From Microvirga soli (GTDB lineage: Bacteria; Pseudomonadota; Alphaproteobacteria; Rhizobiales; Beijerinckiaceae), in contig NZ_JAERQE010000009.1 in assembly GCF_016734765.1 (NCBI RefSeq), forward strand, positions 1 to 64,000: 64,000 nucleotides of DNA, in the 5' to 3' direction. Positions 35,697 to 43,316 of the stretch are shown in pieces. Positions within the stretch are counted from its first letter, which is position 1. Each line of letters begins with the position of its first letter. The position numbers and the translations under genes are program-made. The notes beneath the pieces were generated by a model, which saw only the letters and a program-made list of their open reading frames with translations, was not told the DNA's origin and did not search any database.

Positions 35697-36986
35697 TCAC
35701 CCTTCGATCGGCTCCTGACCCAGAAGCTCGATGCCGAAGCCGGAGAGGCCCACATAGGAGCGGCTCGAAGTGGCAAGGTTGCGGATGGATGCGACGCCGA
35801 GATCCCGCAGGATTTGCGCGCCGAGGCCGATCTCGCGCCACTGGCTTGAGCGCATGGCCTCCGATTCCGTCTCCTCGGTTTCCGCGAAGGACGTGGTCGG
35901 AACGCCGGCCGTGCCGTCTCGCAGATAGACGAGGACGCCCCTGCCCTCCTTCACGAAACGCTGCAGGGAAGCGTTCACCGCCTTGCCGCCTTCGAACACG
36001 TCGGTGAGCGCATTGGCCCGGTGCAGGCGCACGGGAATGTTGGTGCCGTCGCCGATGCGCCCATGCACGAGTGCGATGTGCTGCACGCTGTCGAAGGGCG
36101 TCGAATAGGCATAGCCGGTGAACGAGCCCCATTGCGTCTCCACCGGGAAGGTGGCGATGCGCTCGACGAGCTTTTCCCGCGCCTGGCGATAGGCGATGAG
36201 ATCGGCGACCGAGATGCGCTTGAGGTTGTGGGTCTCGGCAAAGGCGTCGATCTGCCGGCCCTTCATCACCGTGCCGTCGTCGTTGGCCAGCTCGCAGATC
36301 ACGCCCACCGGCGGCAGATCGGCGAGCTTGCACAGGTCGACCGCGGCTTCCGTATGGCCTGAGCGCATGAGCACGCCGCCGTCCTTGGCGATCAGCGGAA
36401 AGACGTGGCCGGGCCGCACGAAGTCGGTCGCGCCCATGTTGTTGTTGGCGAGCGCCCGTACCGTGTTCGAACGCTGCTCGGCCGAGATGCCGGTGGTGAG
36501 CCCGTGCTTCACGTCGACAGTGACTGTAAAGGCCGTGCCGAGCGGCGCATCGTTCGAGGCGACCATCGGGTCGAGCCGCAGGCGGCGGGCTTCCGCGGCA
36601 GTGAGCGGCGCGCAGACGATGCCGCAGGTATTGCGGATGATGAAGGCCATCTTCTCCGGCGTGCAGAGGGAGGCGGCGACGATCAGATCGCCCTCGTTCT
36701 CGCGGTCGTCGTCGTCCGTGACGATAACGATCTCGCCGCGGGCGAAGGCCTCGATGGCATCGGTGACGGAATTGGGCATCAGGGCCTCCTTGGCGGCCGG
36801 GGGCAGGAAGTCGTTGGGCGTGACGGCGCCACGGGTTTCACGGGCGATCAAATCCGCCGTGTCCCGCGAGAGCCAAGCCTGTTCGGAATTGCACATCTGG
36901 GTAATGGCGCCGGGGGTGACGCCGATCCTCCGCGCGAATTCCACGCGTGAGACGCCATTGCGGGAGAGCCACTCAGCCAGTTTCAT
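35697..36986 (-). CDS. ribB: HTH-RibB-RibX fusion: 3,4-dihydroxy-2-butanone 4-phosphate synthase
   Basis: 429 residues in three parts. Residues 1-60 form a Cro/C1-type helix-turn-helix (GVSRVEFARRIGVTPGAITQ). Residues 70-280 are RibB, which makes a riboflavin precursor from ribulose 5-phosphate: DDDDRENEGDLI acidic loop, GHVFPLIA and RSGHTEAAVDL. Residues about 295-429 resemble GTP cyclohydrolase II but lack the zinc cysteines (HRANALTDVFEGG instead of a CxxxxxxxxxCxC pattern), matching the alphaproteobacterial RibX domain, not an active RibA. Met70 is preceded by a perfect AAGGAGG, so an HTH-less enzyme may also be made. A 10-base inverted repeat lies upstream at 37009-37031. Confidence 0.88.
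   Translation of the reverse strand: MKLAEWLSRNGVSRVEFARRIGVTPGAITQMCNSEQAWLSRDTADLIARETRGAVTPNDFLPPAAKEALMPNSVTDAIEAFARGEIVIVTDDDDRENEGDLIVAASLCTPEKMAFIIRNTCGIVCAPLTAAEARRLRLDPMVASNDAPLGTAFTVTVDVKHGLTTGISAEQRSNTVRALANNNMGATDFVRPGHVFPLIAKDGGVLMRSGHTEAAVDLCKLADLPPVGVICELANDDGTVMKGRQIDAFAETHNLKRISVADLIAYRQAREKLVERIATFPVETQWGSFTGYAYSTPFDSVQHIALVHGRIGDGTNIPVRLHRANALTDVFEGGKAVNASLQRFVKEGRGVLVYLRDGTAGVPTTSFAETEETESEAMRSSQWREIGLGAQILRDLGVASIRNLATSSRSYVGLSGFGIELLGQEPIEG
36777..36791 (-). promoter_or_regulatory. Internal ribosome site and start codon for RibBX without HTH
   Basis: On the minus strand AAGGAGG (36785-36791) stands five bases before ATG 36779, the canonical RibB start (MPNSVTDAIEAFARGE). 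The full-length start at 36986 has no comparable site. Internal initiation is therefore credible and may be the main product. Confidence 0.6.
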
Positions 36987-37008
36987 GGTGATGGCTTAGC
37001 CGAACGCA

Positions 37009-37031
37009 GGATTTTAGTAAAACTAAAATCC
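37009..37031. promoter_or_regulatory. Palindrome upstream of ribBX
   Basis: GGATTTTAGT and ACTAAAATCC are exact reverse complements around a three-base centre (AAA). It lies 22 bases before the full-length start codon. It could be a protein operator, possibly for the HTH carried by the gene's own product, or an mRNA hairpin in the leader; there is no T-run that would make it a terminator of aroC. Confidence 0.5.
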
Positions 37032-37080
37032 GCATACCTGCTCATGCAAAACTGCAGGGTGAGATTGACCTATATGGTTG

Positions 37081-38196
37081 TCAAACCTCGAACGGCCAAG
37101 CCGCGTTCTGCCCCACCTGCCCTCTATGGCGAAGCACGTGGTCGGCGAGCACGCAGGCGACCATGGCCTCGCCCACCGGCACGGCCCGGATGCCGACGCA
37201 GGGGTCGTGGCGGCCCTTGGTCATCACCTCGGCCTCGGCGCCGGAACGGGTGACGCTGGCGCGGGGCGTCAGGATCGAGGAGGTGGGCTTCACGGCGAAG
37301 CGGCAGACCACCGGCTGGCCCGTGGAGATGCCTCCGAGCACGCCGCCGGCGTGGTTCGACAGGAAAGTGGGCACGCCTCCGTTGCCGGGACGCATCTCAT
37401 CGGCATTCTCCTCGCCGCGCAGAGCCGCTGCCGCGAAGCCGTCGCCGATCTCCACGCCCTTGACCGCATTGATCGACATGAGCGCGGAGGCGAGGTCGGA
37501 ATCGAGCTTGCCGTAGATCGGAGCACCGAGCCCCGGCGGCACGCCCTCGGCCACGATCTCGATGACGGCCCCAATGGAGGAGCCAGCCTTGCGCAGGCCG
37601 TCGAGGTATTCCTCGTAGAAGGCAGCGGCCTTGGCGTCGGGGCAGAAGAACGGGTTGCGGGCAACCTCGTCCCAATCCCAGTTGCCCCTGTCGATGGCGT
37701 GCGGCCCCATCTGCACGAGGGCGCCGCGAATCGTGATGCCGGCGAGCACCTTGCGGGCCACGGCCCCGGCGGCCACGCGGGCGGCCGTCTCACGGGCCGA
37801 GGAACGGCCGCCGCCGCGATAGTCCCGGATGCCGTATTTCACGTCATAGGTGAAATCGGCATGCCCCGGGCGATAGGAGTTCTTGATCTCGGAGTAATCC
37901 TTGGAGCGCTGATCCACGTTCTCGATCATGAGCGCGATCGGCGTGCCGGTGGTCACCTGCCGGCCCGTGCGCTCGTCCGTGAACACGCCCGAGAGGATCT
38001 TCACCTGATCCGGCTCCTGGCGCTGGGTGGTGAAGCGCGACTGGCCCGGCCGGCGCCGGTCGAGCTCCGCCTGGATCTCGGCGGCCTCCAGCGGGATCAT
38101 GGGCGGACAGCCATCAACCACGCAGCCGAGGGCCGGCCCATGGCTCTCGCCGAAGGTGGTAACGCGGAACAGGTGACCGAAGGTGTTGTGGGACAT
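37081..38196 (-). CDS. aroC: Chorismate synthase
   Basis: Last enzyme of the shikimate pathway: converts EPSP to chorismate with reduced FMN. 371 residues, within the usual range. Signatures are [17 protein letters not shown] at 17-33, [20 protein letters not shown] near 108 and [19 protein letters not shown] 38196 ([20 protein letters not shown]) has GAAGAAG upstream. It is followed by ribBX on the same strand after 94 bases; both act in FMN-linked or aromatic pathways but co-transcription is unproven. Confidence 0.97.
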   Translation of the reverse strand: MSHNTFGHLFRVTTFGESHGPALGCVVDGCPPMIPLEAAEIQAELDRRRPGQSRFTTQRQEPDQVKILSGVFTDERTGRQVTTGTPIALMIENVDQRSKDYSEIKNSYRPGHADFTYDVKYGIRDYRGGGRSSARETAARVAAGAVARKVLAGITIRGALVQMGPHAIDRGNWDWDEVARNPFFCPDAKAAAFYEEYLDGLRKAGSSIGAVIEIVAEGVPPGLGAPIYGKLDSDLASALMSINAVKGVEIGDGFAAAALRGEENADEMRPGNGGVPTFLSNHAGGVLGGISTGQPVVCRFAVKPTSSILTPRASVTRSGAEAEVMTKGRHDPCVGIRAVPVGEAMVACVLADHVLRHRGQVGQNAAWPFEV

Positions 38197-38321
38197 GGCG
38201 CTTCTTCAGGGTTCAAGGCGTCATAAAACCAAAGCATGCAAGTGTCACGTCCAGCCAGAGCCGCCGGTCATCCGAGATGGAGCGTGGAGCCGATCAAGGA
38301 TCGGGTGCCGGATCCTCAACG

Positions 38322-38451
38322 CTGTCATCCCCGCGCAGGCGGGGATCCAGAACCGCTGACGTTTCAGAAGAGAGCGAGCAGTGTCGCGCCTCGTTCTGCC
38401 TCGGCGGCGGTTATGGATCCCGGGCTCTGCTGGGCAGCCCCGGGATGACAG
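38322..38451. repeat. Long palindromic intergenic repeat, family A variant
   Basis: It begins CTGTCATCCCCGCGCAGG and ends AGCCCCGGGATGACAG, with inner parts AACCGCTGACG and GGCGGTTATGGATCCCGGGC. Terminal bases and layout match the copies at 35539 and 38843, but the arms have diverged (GGGGATCC in place of CCGGAATCC). Confidence 0.75.
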
Positions 38452-38599
38452 CGCTTCATTCGTCTTGCGATCCCGGATCGGCTATGCCGTCCGGGATGAC
38501 GCGGGTGGTGGAGTGTCAAAGAGCCAGCACCTGTGGGCCCGCAGCGTGAGCTGCGAGCCTGTGCGATGATCGAGGGTGGCGCTTGGGGCAGCCTGGCTC

Positions 38600-38776
38600 G
38601 ATGGTTGTGGAAAGGTCAGAGCCAGACTGCTCGTCACGCACGGTTTGTTTCAGCGGACCTGGAGGCATGCCAGGATCGGCCACCCGCGATCACAGGGGTG
38701 CGAGGCCTGCGGCGGGACCGTGCCTGCTCCCACACTGCGACGCCTCGCGAGCGCGCCCCTCTCAGGAACAGATCTA
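38600..38776 (-). ncRNA. Candidate structured RNA behind the orphan promoter
   Basis: The region just downstream of the promoter at 38783-38811 has no good open frame. It can form a nested stem: AGGGG (38756-38760) with CCCCT (38694-38698) and GCGAGGC (38742-38748) with GCCTCGC (38700-38706), both read on the minus strand, followed by a hairpin CCTGG...CCAGG near 38660-38675. It does not contain the conserved SRP RNA, tmRNA or RNase P motifs. The ends are a guess and no terminator is seen. Confidence 0.22.
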
Positions 38777-38782
38777 AGCAAC

Positions 38783-38826
38783 CTTATAGCTCAGCTTAGG
38801 ACGATTGTCAAGAACAAAATAGGAAC
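38783..38826 (-). promoter_or_regulatory. Near-consensus promoter with LexA-type box
   Basis: On the minus strand GTTC-N7-GTTC (38812-38826) runs directly into TTGACA (38806-38811), then a 17-base spacer and TATAAG (38783-38788). The first matches the alphaproteobacterial LexA box, the second a nearly perfect housekeeping promoter. No coding gene follows within 500 bases. The box alone would be expected about twice by chance in a window this size; the adjacency to a strong promoter is what makes it notable. Confidence 0.5.
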
Positions 38827-38842
38827 ATAAACTCGCCACCCG

Positions 38843-38983
38843 CTGTCATTCCGGGGTGAGCGTAGCGAGAGCCCGGAATCCATAACCGCTAACGGTCCAA
38901 GAAGAGGCGTATAGCTGTTCGCCCTTTCCTGAGGTGTCATATTTATGGATTCCGGGCTCCGCTGCGCAGCCCCGGAATGACAG
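38843..38983. repeat. Long palindromic intergenic repeat, family A copy 2
   Basis: CTGTCATTCCGGGGTGAGCG at the left end pairs with AGCCCCGGAATGACAG at the right; inner arms are GCCCGGAATCCATAACCGC and TTTATGGATTCCGGGC. Its arms are closely similar to those at 35539-35682 and its central part differs. Confidence 0.85.
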
Positions 38984-39062
38984 GGAGTGTTTCATTTGCC
39001 GATGGAGCGTAGCGAATGGGCTTCTCCCCCGCCTGCGGCGGCTGAGGATGACGCAGCGGGGA

Positions 39063-39467
39063 TCACGGACGACCATCCGTGAACTGCACGAGGTCCCACA
39101 GGTTGCCGTAGAGATCCTTGAACACGGCAACGATGCCGTAATCCGCCTGCTTCGGTTCCCGGACGAAGGCGATGCCGGCCTCGACCATGGCGGCGTGGTC
39201 GCGCCAGAAATCGTCCGTTCGCAGGAACAGGAAGACACGGCCGCCGGCTTGGTTGCCGACGAAGCTCTCCTGATGGGCGTTGGACGCGCGTGCCAGCAGC
39301 AGCGACGCGCTCTCCTGGCCCTGCGGCCTGACAACAACCCAACGCTTGTCCTGCTCCGGCTGGTATGTGTCCTCGACCAGTTCGAACCGGAGCTTGTTCA
39401 CATAGAAGTCGATCGCCTCATCGTAGTCCCGGACCACAAGGGCGATGTGAGCAATCCCCTGGTTCAC
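39063..39467 (-). CDS. VOC-family (glyoxalase-like) protein
   Basis: 134 residues with the paired beta-alpha-beta-beta-beta units of the vicinal oxygen chelate fold. IAHIALVVRDYDEAIDFYVN is the first strand and helix with a metal-ligand histidine (His7), and DLYGNLWDLVQF the closing strand. Members include glyoxalase I, fosfomycin-resistance proteins and dioxygenases; the activity cannot be assigned. ATG 39467 follows a short upstream gap to a minus-strand exported protein. Confidence 0.85.
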   Translation of the reverse strand: MNQGIAHIALVVRDYDEAIDFYVNKLRFELVEDTYQPEQDKRWVVVRPQGQESASLLLARASNAHQESFVGNQAGGRVFLFLRTDDFWRDHAAMVEAGIAFVREPKQADYGIVAVFKDLYGNLWDLVQFTDGRP

Positions 39468-39543
39468 GGCGATCTCCTGCGTGGTCGGAGGAAGCCACCA
39501 CCTCCACGGGTATGGGACAGCTTCCTGGCGTCGATGTCCGACC

Positions 39544-39936
39544 TTATTCCACGCGGATCCGGTAGGTATAGGTCATGAGCGTCTGGGGGGCGGATTCATT
39601 CCAGCTCCAGGGGATGTCGAGAACGACCTCGTCGGTCCCTTTGAAGCCCTTCTTGGGCGTGTAGACATAGGCCAGACCGCGCACCTTCGTGCCGGGGCAA
39701 CGCGATTCCTTCCCGAGCGCCTGCTGGTGCGGACGGATCTGAATGGTACCGTTGGCAGGCTGCTGACGCACCTTCACGTCGGGAATGATCGACGGGTAGC
39801 AGGTCTCCACCTCGTAGCCGAGGAAGCCGCCGATGGCCGTGACCGTGTTGGCCTTGACGGTCCGCTCGACAGTTTCGGCCGATGCGGAACCTGCGAACAG
39901 GATTAGACCGGCCGCGAAGGCCATGAGGCGAGACAT
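39544..39936 (-). CDS. Exported hypothetical protein
   Basis: 130 residues with a signal peptide (MSRLMAFAAGLILFAGSASA, cleavage after residue 20). The mature protein is beta-rich with two cysteines (EVETCYPSII and KESRCPGTKVRG) able to form a disulfide, and a VYTPKKGFKGTDEVVLDIPW segment that resembles Ig-like or cadherin-like strands in periplasmic proteins. No family name is recognised. It is a single gene with its own upstream gap. Confidence 0.7.
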   Translation of the reverse strand: MSRLMAFAAGLILFAGSASAETVERTVKANTVTAIGGFLGYEVETCYPSIIPDVKVRQQPANGTIQIRPHQQALGKESRCPGTKVRGLAYVYTPKKGFKGTDEVVLDIPWSWNESAPQTLMTYTYRIRVE

Positions 39937-40296
39937 GACAACCCCCTTATTGAAACATAGTAACGTATAAGAGCATATTCTTGGAAGAGGCTCAACCGTA
40001 AGATGCCGGGGCCGATCGCCGGTGGGCAGGTCACGGCCGTCTCTGGATCAGATCCTGGGATCAATCCAAGCCAAGCCGCTCAGAAATGCTCCGTGCTTCT
40101 CAGCATCGGGATCACCGGCACAAGGCCGGTGATGATGCGGGAGGGTGTCATTCCCGACCGGGGCGCAGCGAAGGGGAAGGGAATCTATGGCGCTGCGTGT
40201 GTGAATGGATCCCCTTCCCGCACTCCGTGCGCCGGGGATGACAACCACCATGGCCGGTGCAGGGCGGAATGCGATGGCTGGAGCCGTCAGGGGCAC
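39937..40296. other. 360-base gap holding a family C repeat
   Basis: The gap between two minus-strand genes contains the compound palindromic element 40108-40243 and nothing else that I can support. The rest is ordinary intergenic sequence. Confidence 0.6.
40108..40243. repeat. Compound palindromic repeat, family C copy 1
   Basis: Two parts: a short hairpin with arms ATCACCGG (40111-40118) and CCGGTGAT (40126-40133), then a 98-base palindrome from TGTCATTCCCGACCGGGG to GCGCCGGGGATGACA (40146-40243), joined by GCGGGAGGG. A second copy of the same layout is at 60978-61111. Confidence 0.8.
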
Positions 40297-40716
40297 TCAG
40301 CGGTAGGGATAGCAATGAGCGCGGTCGAGGGTGAGGCCGAAGCGCTCGCCCAGTGCCTCAATGGCCTCCCCATGGTCACGATAGGGGTCGCCATTCTCCG
40401 GACCGACGATGATGATCCTGAAGGCTGGATCGTGCTGCCCGCCCGGCGGCAGCATGGCCGTGACGAGCGCCTGTCCCTCCGCGTCGCGCAGGGTCAGGAA
40501 CAGCGGCATGGTGCGCTGGATGTGGTCTTTCAGCCCGATGTTCGTCTCGACAAAGGAACTCGACGCAGACCGATAGCTCCGCGCGGCCGCCTCCCATGCC
40601 TGGCGGAAATGCTTTTCGACCGCATGGTGCATGGCATCGGATTCGAGCGCAGCCTCGCCTTCTGTCTCGATGCGAAACCAAGCGGTCGATCCGGGAGCGT
40701 CGCAGATATATTGCAT
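40297..40716 (-). CDS. Conserved hypothetical protein
   Basis: 139 residues from ATG 40716 (MQYICDAPGSTAWFRIETEG) with GAAGGAT immediately upstream; a longer in-frame reading would overlap the phosphatase gene out of frame. It is a soluble, mixed alpha/beta protein with no recognised domain; PAFRIIIVGPENGDPYRDHG is the most conserved-looking part. It lies 47 bases after the histidine phosphatase gene on the same strand. Confidence 0.65.
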   Translation of the reverse strand: MQYICDAPGSTAWFRIETEGEAALESDAMHHAVEKHFRQAWEAAARSYRSASSSFVETNIGLKDHIQRTMPLFLTLRDAEGQALVTAMLPPGGQHDPAFRIIIVGPENGDPYRDHGEAIEALGERFGLTLDRAHCYPYR

Positions 40717-40763
40717 ATCCTTCAACGCGAGAGGGCGTTGAAGGTTGTCGGTGGCGGCGTTCC

Positions 40764-41357
40764 TCAAACCCAACGGTAGCTGCGCCCCTCGATCATGAGG
40801 ATCTTGCCCTGCCAGATGTCCATGCTGGCGGCCTGGCGGGCGTTGACCCCGCAGGCGATGGCGAGGAAGGCTCGGGCGACACCGCCATGGGCCACCACCA
40901 CCGTGTCGCGGGTGATGTCGTCGAGGACGGGGCGGATGCGCTCGACCAGCATGGCGTAGCTCTCGCCGCCGCCGGGCGGGGCGTAGTGCCATTTGTCCTG
41001 TTCGCGCAAAGCCGCCAGGGCCGGCTCCGCCTTGCGCACTTCCTTCCAGGTCATGCCTTCCCAGATGCCGAAGGTCAGCTCCACGAGGCGCTCGTCGAGC
41101 TTGTAGGATTCCGGGTGGAGACCCAGGGTCCCCCGCAGGATCTCCATGGTCTCCCGGGTTCGGGTCATGGGGCTCGCGATATAGGCGAGATCCTCCACAT
41201 GAGGCGCGAGGGCCTGGAGCTTGCGGCCCGCCTCGTCGGCCTGGACGCGGCCGACATCGTTGAGCGGAATGTCCTTCTGCCCCTGGAGGCGGCCCTCGAG
41301 GTTCCAGTCCGTCTCGCCATGGCGAATGAAGTAGATCGTGGGGCGGGACGGGGTCAC
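40764..41357 (-). CDS. Histidine phosphatase family protein
   Basis: 197 residues. The phosphohistidine motif is IRHGETDWN at 11-19; the second catalytic region is SPMTRTRETME near 65, followed by the glutamate ELTFGIWEGM and the second histidine VVVAHGGVARAF near 157. Substrates in this superfamily range from sugar phosphates to alpha-ribazole phosphate. It lies downstream of fabI on the same strand with a 29-base gap. Confidence 0.88.
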   Translation of the reverse strand: MTPSRPTIYFIRHGETDWNLEGRLQGQKDIPLNDVGRVQADEAGRKLQALAPHVEDLAYIASPMTRTRETMEILRGTLGLHPESYKLDERLVELTFGIWEGMTWKEVRKAEPALAALREQDKWHYAPPGGGESYAMLVERIRPVLDDITRDTVVVAHGGVARAFLAIACGVNARQAASMDIWQGKILMIEGRSYRWV

Positions 41358-41386
41358 GGGAGAATCCGGTTACGCGTTACTGAAGG

Positions 41387-42211
41387 TCAGTCTTTGTCGA
41401 GGGAGAGGTCCGGGGCTTCCGGGTTCTTCATGCCGACCACGTGGTAGCCCGCATCCACGTGCAGGATCTCGCCGGTCATGCCGCGGGACATGTCGGACAC
41501 GAGATAGGCGGCCGTCTCGCCGACTTCCTCGATGGTGACCGTGCGGCGGAGCGGCGAGTTGTACTCGTTCCACTTGAGGATATAGCGGAAGTCGCCGATG
41601 CCGGAGGCGGCGAGCGTCTTGATCGGGCCCGCCGAGATGGCGTTGACGCGGATGTTCTTGGGGCCGAGATCGGCCGCCAGATAGCGCACGGAGGCCTCGA
41701 GCGCGGCCTTCGCCACGCCCATGACGTTGTAGTGCGGCATCCACTTCTCGGCGCCGTAATAGGTGAGCGTGAGCAGCGATCCGCCCTCGTTCATCAGCTT
41801 TTCGGCCCGCTGGGCGATGGCCGTGAAGGAATAGCAGGAGATCAGCAGGGACTTGGTGAAGTTGCCCTCAGAGGTTTCCACATAGCGGCCCGTCAGCTCG
41901 TCCTTATCCGAGAAGGCGATGCAGTGGATCACGAAGTCGATGGAGCCCCAGAGGCGCTTCACCTCGTCGAACACCGCATCGATGGTGGCGCCGTCCGTCA
42001 CGTCGCAATGGCCGACCACATGGGCGTCGAGTTCCTTGGCCAGGGGCTCGACGCGCTTCTTCAAGGCATCGCCCTGATAGGTGAAGGCGAGCTCAGCACC
42101 GTGCTGGCGAGCTGCTTGGGCGATGCCCCAGGCGATGGAGCGGTTGTTCGCCACGCCCATCACCAAGCCACGCTTGCCGGCCAGAATGCCGGTGGCCTTT
42201 GTCTCCGCCAT
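41387..42211 (-). CDS. fabI: Enoyl-ACP reductase (FabI)
   Basis: NADH-dependent reduction of trans-2-enoyl-ACP in fatty-acid elongation. 274 residues. The cofactor motif is the FabI-type GVANNRSIAWGIA, and the active site is Y-x6-K in YNVMGVAK; HCIAFSDKDEL and AGPIKTLAASGI (substrate loop, triclosan site) are typical. Transcribed with the phosphatase downstream. A hairpin lies upstream at 42304-42329, between dnaJ-like and fabI genes. Confidence 0.96.
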   Translation of the reverse strand: MAETKATGILAGKRGLVMGVANNRSIAWGIAQAARQHGAELAFTYQGDALKKRVEPLAKELDAHVVGHCDVTDGATIDAVFDEVKRLWGSIDFVIHCIAFSDKDELTGRYVETSEGNFTKSLLISCYSFTAIAQRAEKLMNEGGSLLTLTYYGAEKWMPHYNVMGVAKAALEASVRYLAADLGPKNIRVNAISAGPIKTLAASGIGDFRYILKWNEYNSPLRRTVTIEEVGETAAYLVSDMSRGMTGEILHVDAGYHVVGMKNPEAPDLSLDKD

Positions 42212-42303
42212 GATTCACCTAGATCGTCGCTGGATAGGTCAAATAAGAACGGCCTCTTTAGCCGACCCGTCGTCCACGGGGAAGCCCTCTTGGAACCGCT
42301 TGC

Positions 42304-42329
42304 AACGATCCCGGCGAATGAGGATCGTT
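42304..42329 (-). terminator. Stem-loop between the DnaJ-class gene and fabI
   Basis: AACGATCC and GGATCGTT pair perfectly across a ten-base loop, 7 bases after the DnaJ-class stop codon. No T-run follows on the minus strand, so this may be a weak terminator or an mRNA 3'-end stabiliser. Confidence 0.5.
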
Positions 42330-42335
42330 TTGCCT

Positions 42336-43283
42336 CTACTTGGCTTTGGCCGAGAGGCGCCTGCGGGCGTAGTCCATCAGGTCCTCGTCCACGATCTCGG
42401 GCAGCCTGATCTCCGTGGTCGCGAGAAGGTCGCCATGGCCGGTCTTGCCCGGTAGGCCCTTGCCGCGCAGGCGGAAGGTGCGGCCGGAATTGGTGAGAGG
42501 CGGGATCTTCATCTCCACCGAGCCGGTCAGGGTGGGCACGCGCACCGCCCCACCGAGGACGGCCTCCTCGATCTCGACCGGGAGCCGCAGGCGCAGATCC
42601 GATCCTTCGACCGTGAAACGCTCGTGGGGCGCGAACGCGATGGTGAGCAGCGCATCGCCGGGATCGATCCCCGGAGCGCCCTGCCCCAAACCGCGCAGGC
42701 GGATCACCTGACCGTCGGCAACGCCCTTGGGAATGACCACGTCGACATCGCGGCCGGTGGGAAGCCTGACCCGCTTCTTCGCCTCGGCGGCGACCTCCTC
42801 AAGGGTAACCGTGAGCGTGGCCTCCACGTCCTCGCCCTTCTGCTGCCGGGGACGGCCACGGGCCTGCTGGCGCGGGCTCTCGCCTCCCTGGCGGAAGGCG
42901 TTCTCGAAGATCTGGGAAAAGAAGTCCTCGCCCGGATCGGCCCCGAAACCGCTCCTGCTGCGCCGCCCGCCGAAGGGATTGCCGCCGCCGAACCCGGAGA
43001 AACCCTCCGCCCCGGCCCCGCCCCGGCCACCGCCGAAGCCCTCGAAGCCAGTAAAACGCGGCTTGCCCTCGGCGTCGATCTCGCCCCGGTCGAACTGGGC
43101 GCGCTTGGCGGCATCGCCGAGGATCTCATAGGCGGAATTCGCCTCGGCGAACTTGTCCTTGGCCTTGGGGTCGTCCTTGTTGCTGTCCGGGTGGTAGGAC
43201 TTGGCGAGCTTGCGGAACGCCTTCTTGATGTCCGCTTCGCTCGCAGAGCGGGACACGCCGAGAACGTCGTAGGGGTTGCGCAT
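42336..43283 (-). CDS. DnaJ-class co-chaperone (CbpA type)
   Basis: 315 residues: an N-terminal J domain ([20 protein letters not shown], with the HPD motif in SYHPDSNKD near 32), a glycine- and phenylalanine-rich linker ([13 protein letters not shown]) and a C-terminal substrate-binding region with [16 protein letters not shown]. It lacks the zinc-finger repeats, so it is a class B (CbpA/DnaJ2) protein that stimulates DnaK. It is first in the minus-strand run towards fabI. Confidence 0.92.
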   Translation of the reverse strand: MRNPYDVLGVSRSASEADIKKAFRKLAKSYHPDSNKDDPKAKDKFAEANSAYEILGDAAKRAQFDRGEIDAEGKPRFTGFEGFGGGRGGAGAEGFSGFGGGNPFGGRRSRSGFGADPGEDFFSQIFENAFRQGGESPRQQARGRPRQQKGEDVEATLTVTLEEVAAEAKKRVRLPTGRDVDVVIPKGVADGQVIRLRGLGQGAPGIDPGDALLTIAFAPHERFTVEGSDLRLRLPVEIEEAVLGGAVRVPTLTGSVEMKIPPLTNSGRTFRLRGKGLPGKTGHGDLLATTEIRLPEIVDEDLMDYARRRLSAKAK

Positions 43284-43316
43284 GGTGGAATCCTGAACCG
43301 TCGGGATATGAGCTTG

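Larger units (their letters stand above)
38197..39062. other. 866-base gene-poor gap with repeats and an orphan promoter
   Basis: It contains two long palindromic repeats (38322-38451 and 38843-38983), a shorter related hairpin near 38470-38503 (GATCCCGGATCGG...CCGGGATGAC) and, between them, a promoter-like sequence on the minus strand at 38783-38826 with no recognisable gene downstream. Open frames of 60-90 codons occur here on the plus strand but have repeat-like or low-quality composition. Confidence 0.7.

Noticed and set aside
36987-37080. FMN riboswitch before ribBX
   Set aside because: The gap is only 94 bases and none of the conserved RFN-element motifs are visible.
37078-38226. 382-codon plus-strand frame
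   Set aside because: It lies wholly opposite aroC, which has all chorismate synthase motifs. High-GC genes often leave the opposite strand open.
38600-38776. Firm call of 6S RNA
   Set aside because: Length and promoter fit, but I could not find a convincing closing stem or conserved bubble, so it is kept only as a candidate RNA.
38533-38799. 88-codon plus-strand frame in the gap after aroC
   Set aside because: No ribosome site, no domain, overlaps repeat-like sequence and the promoter on the other strand.
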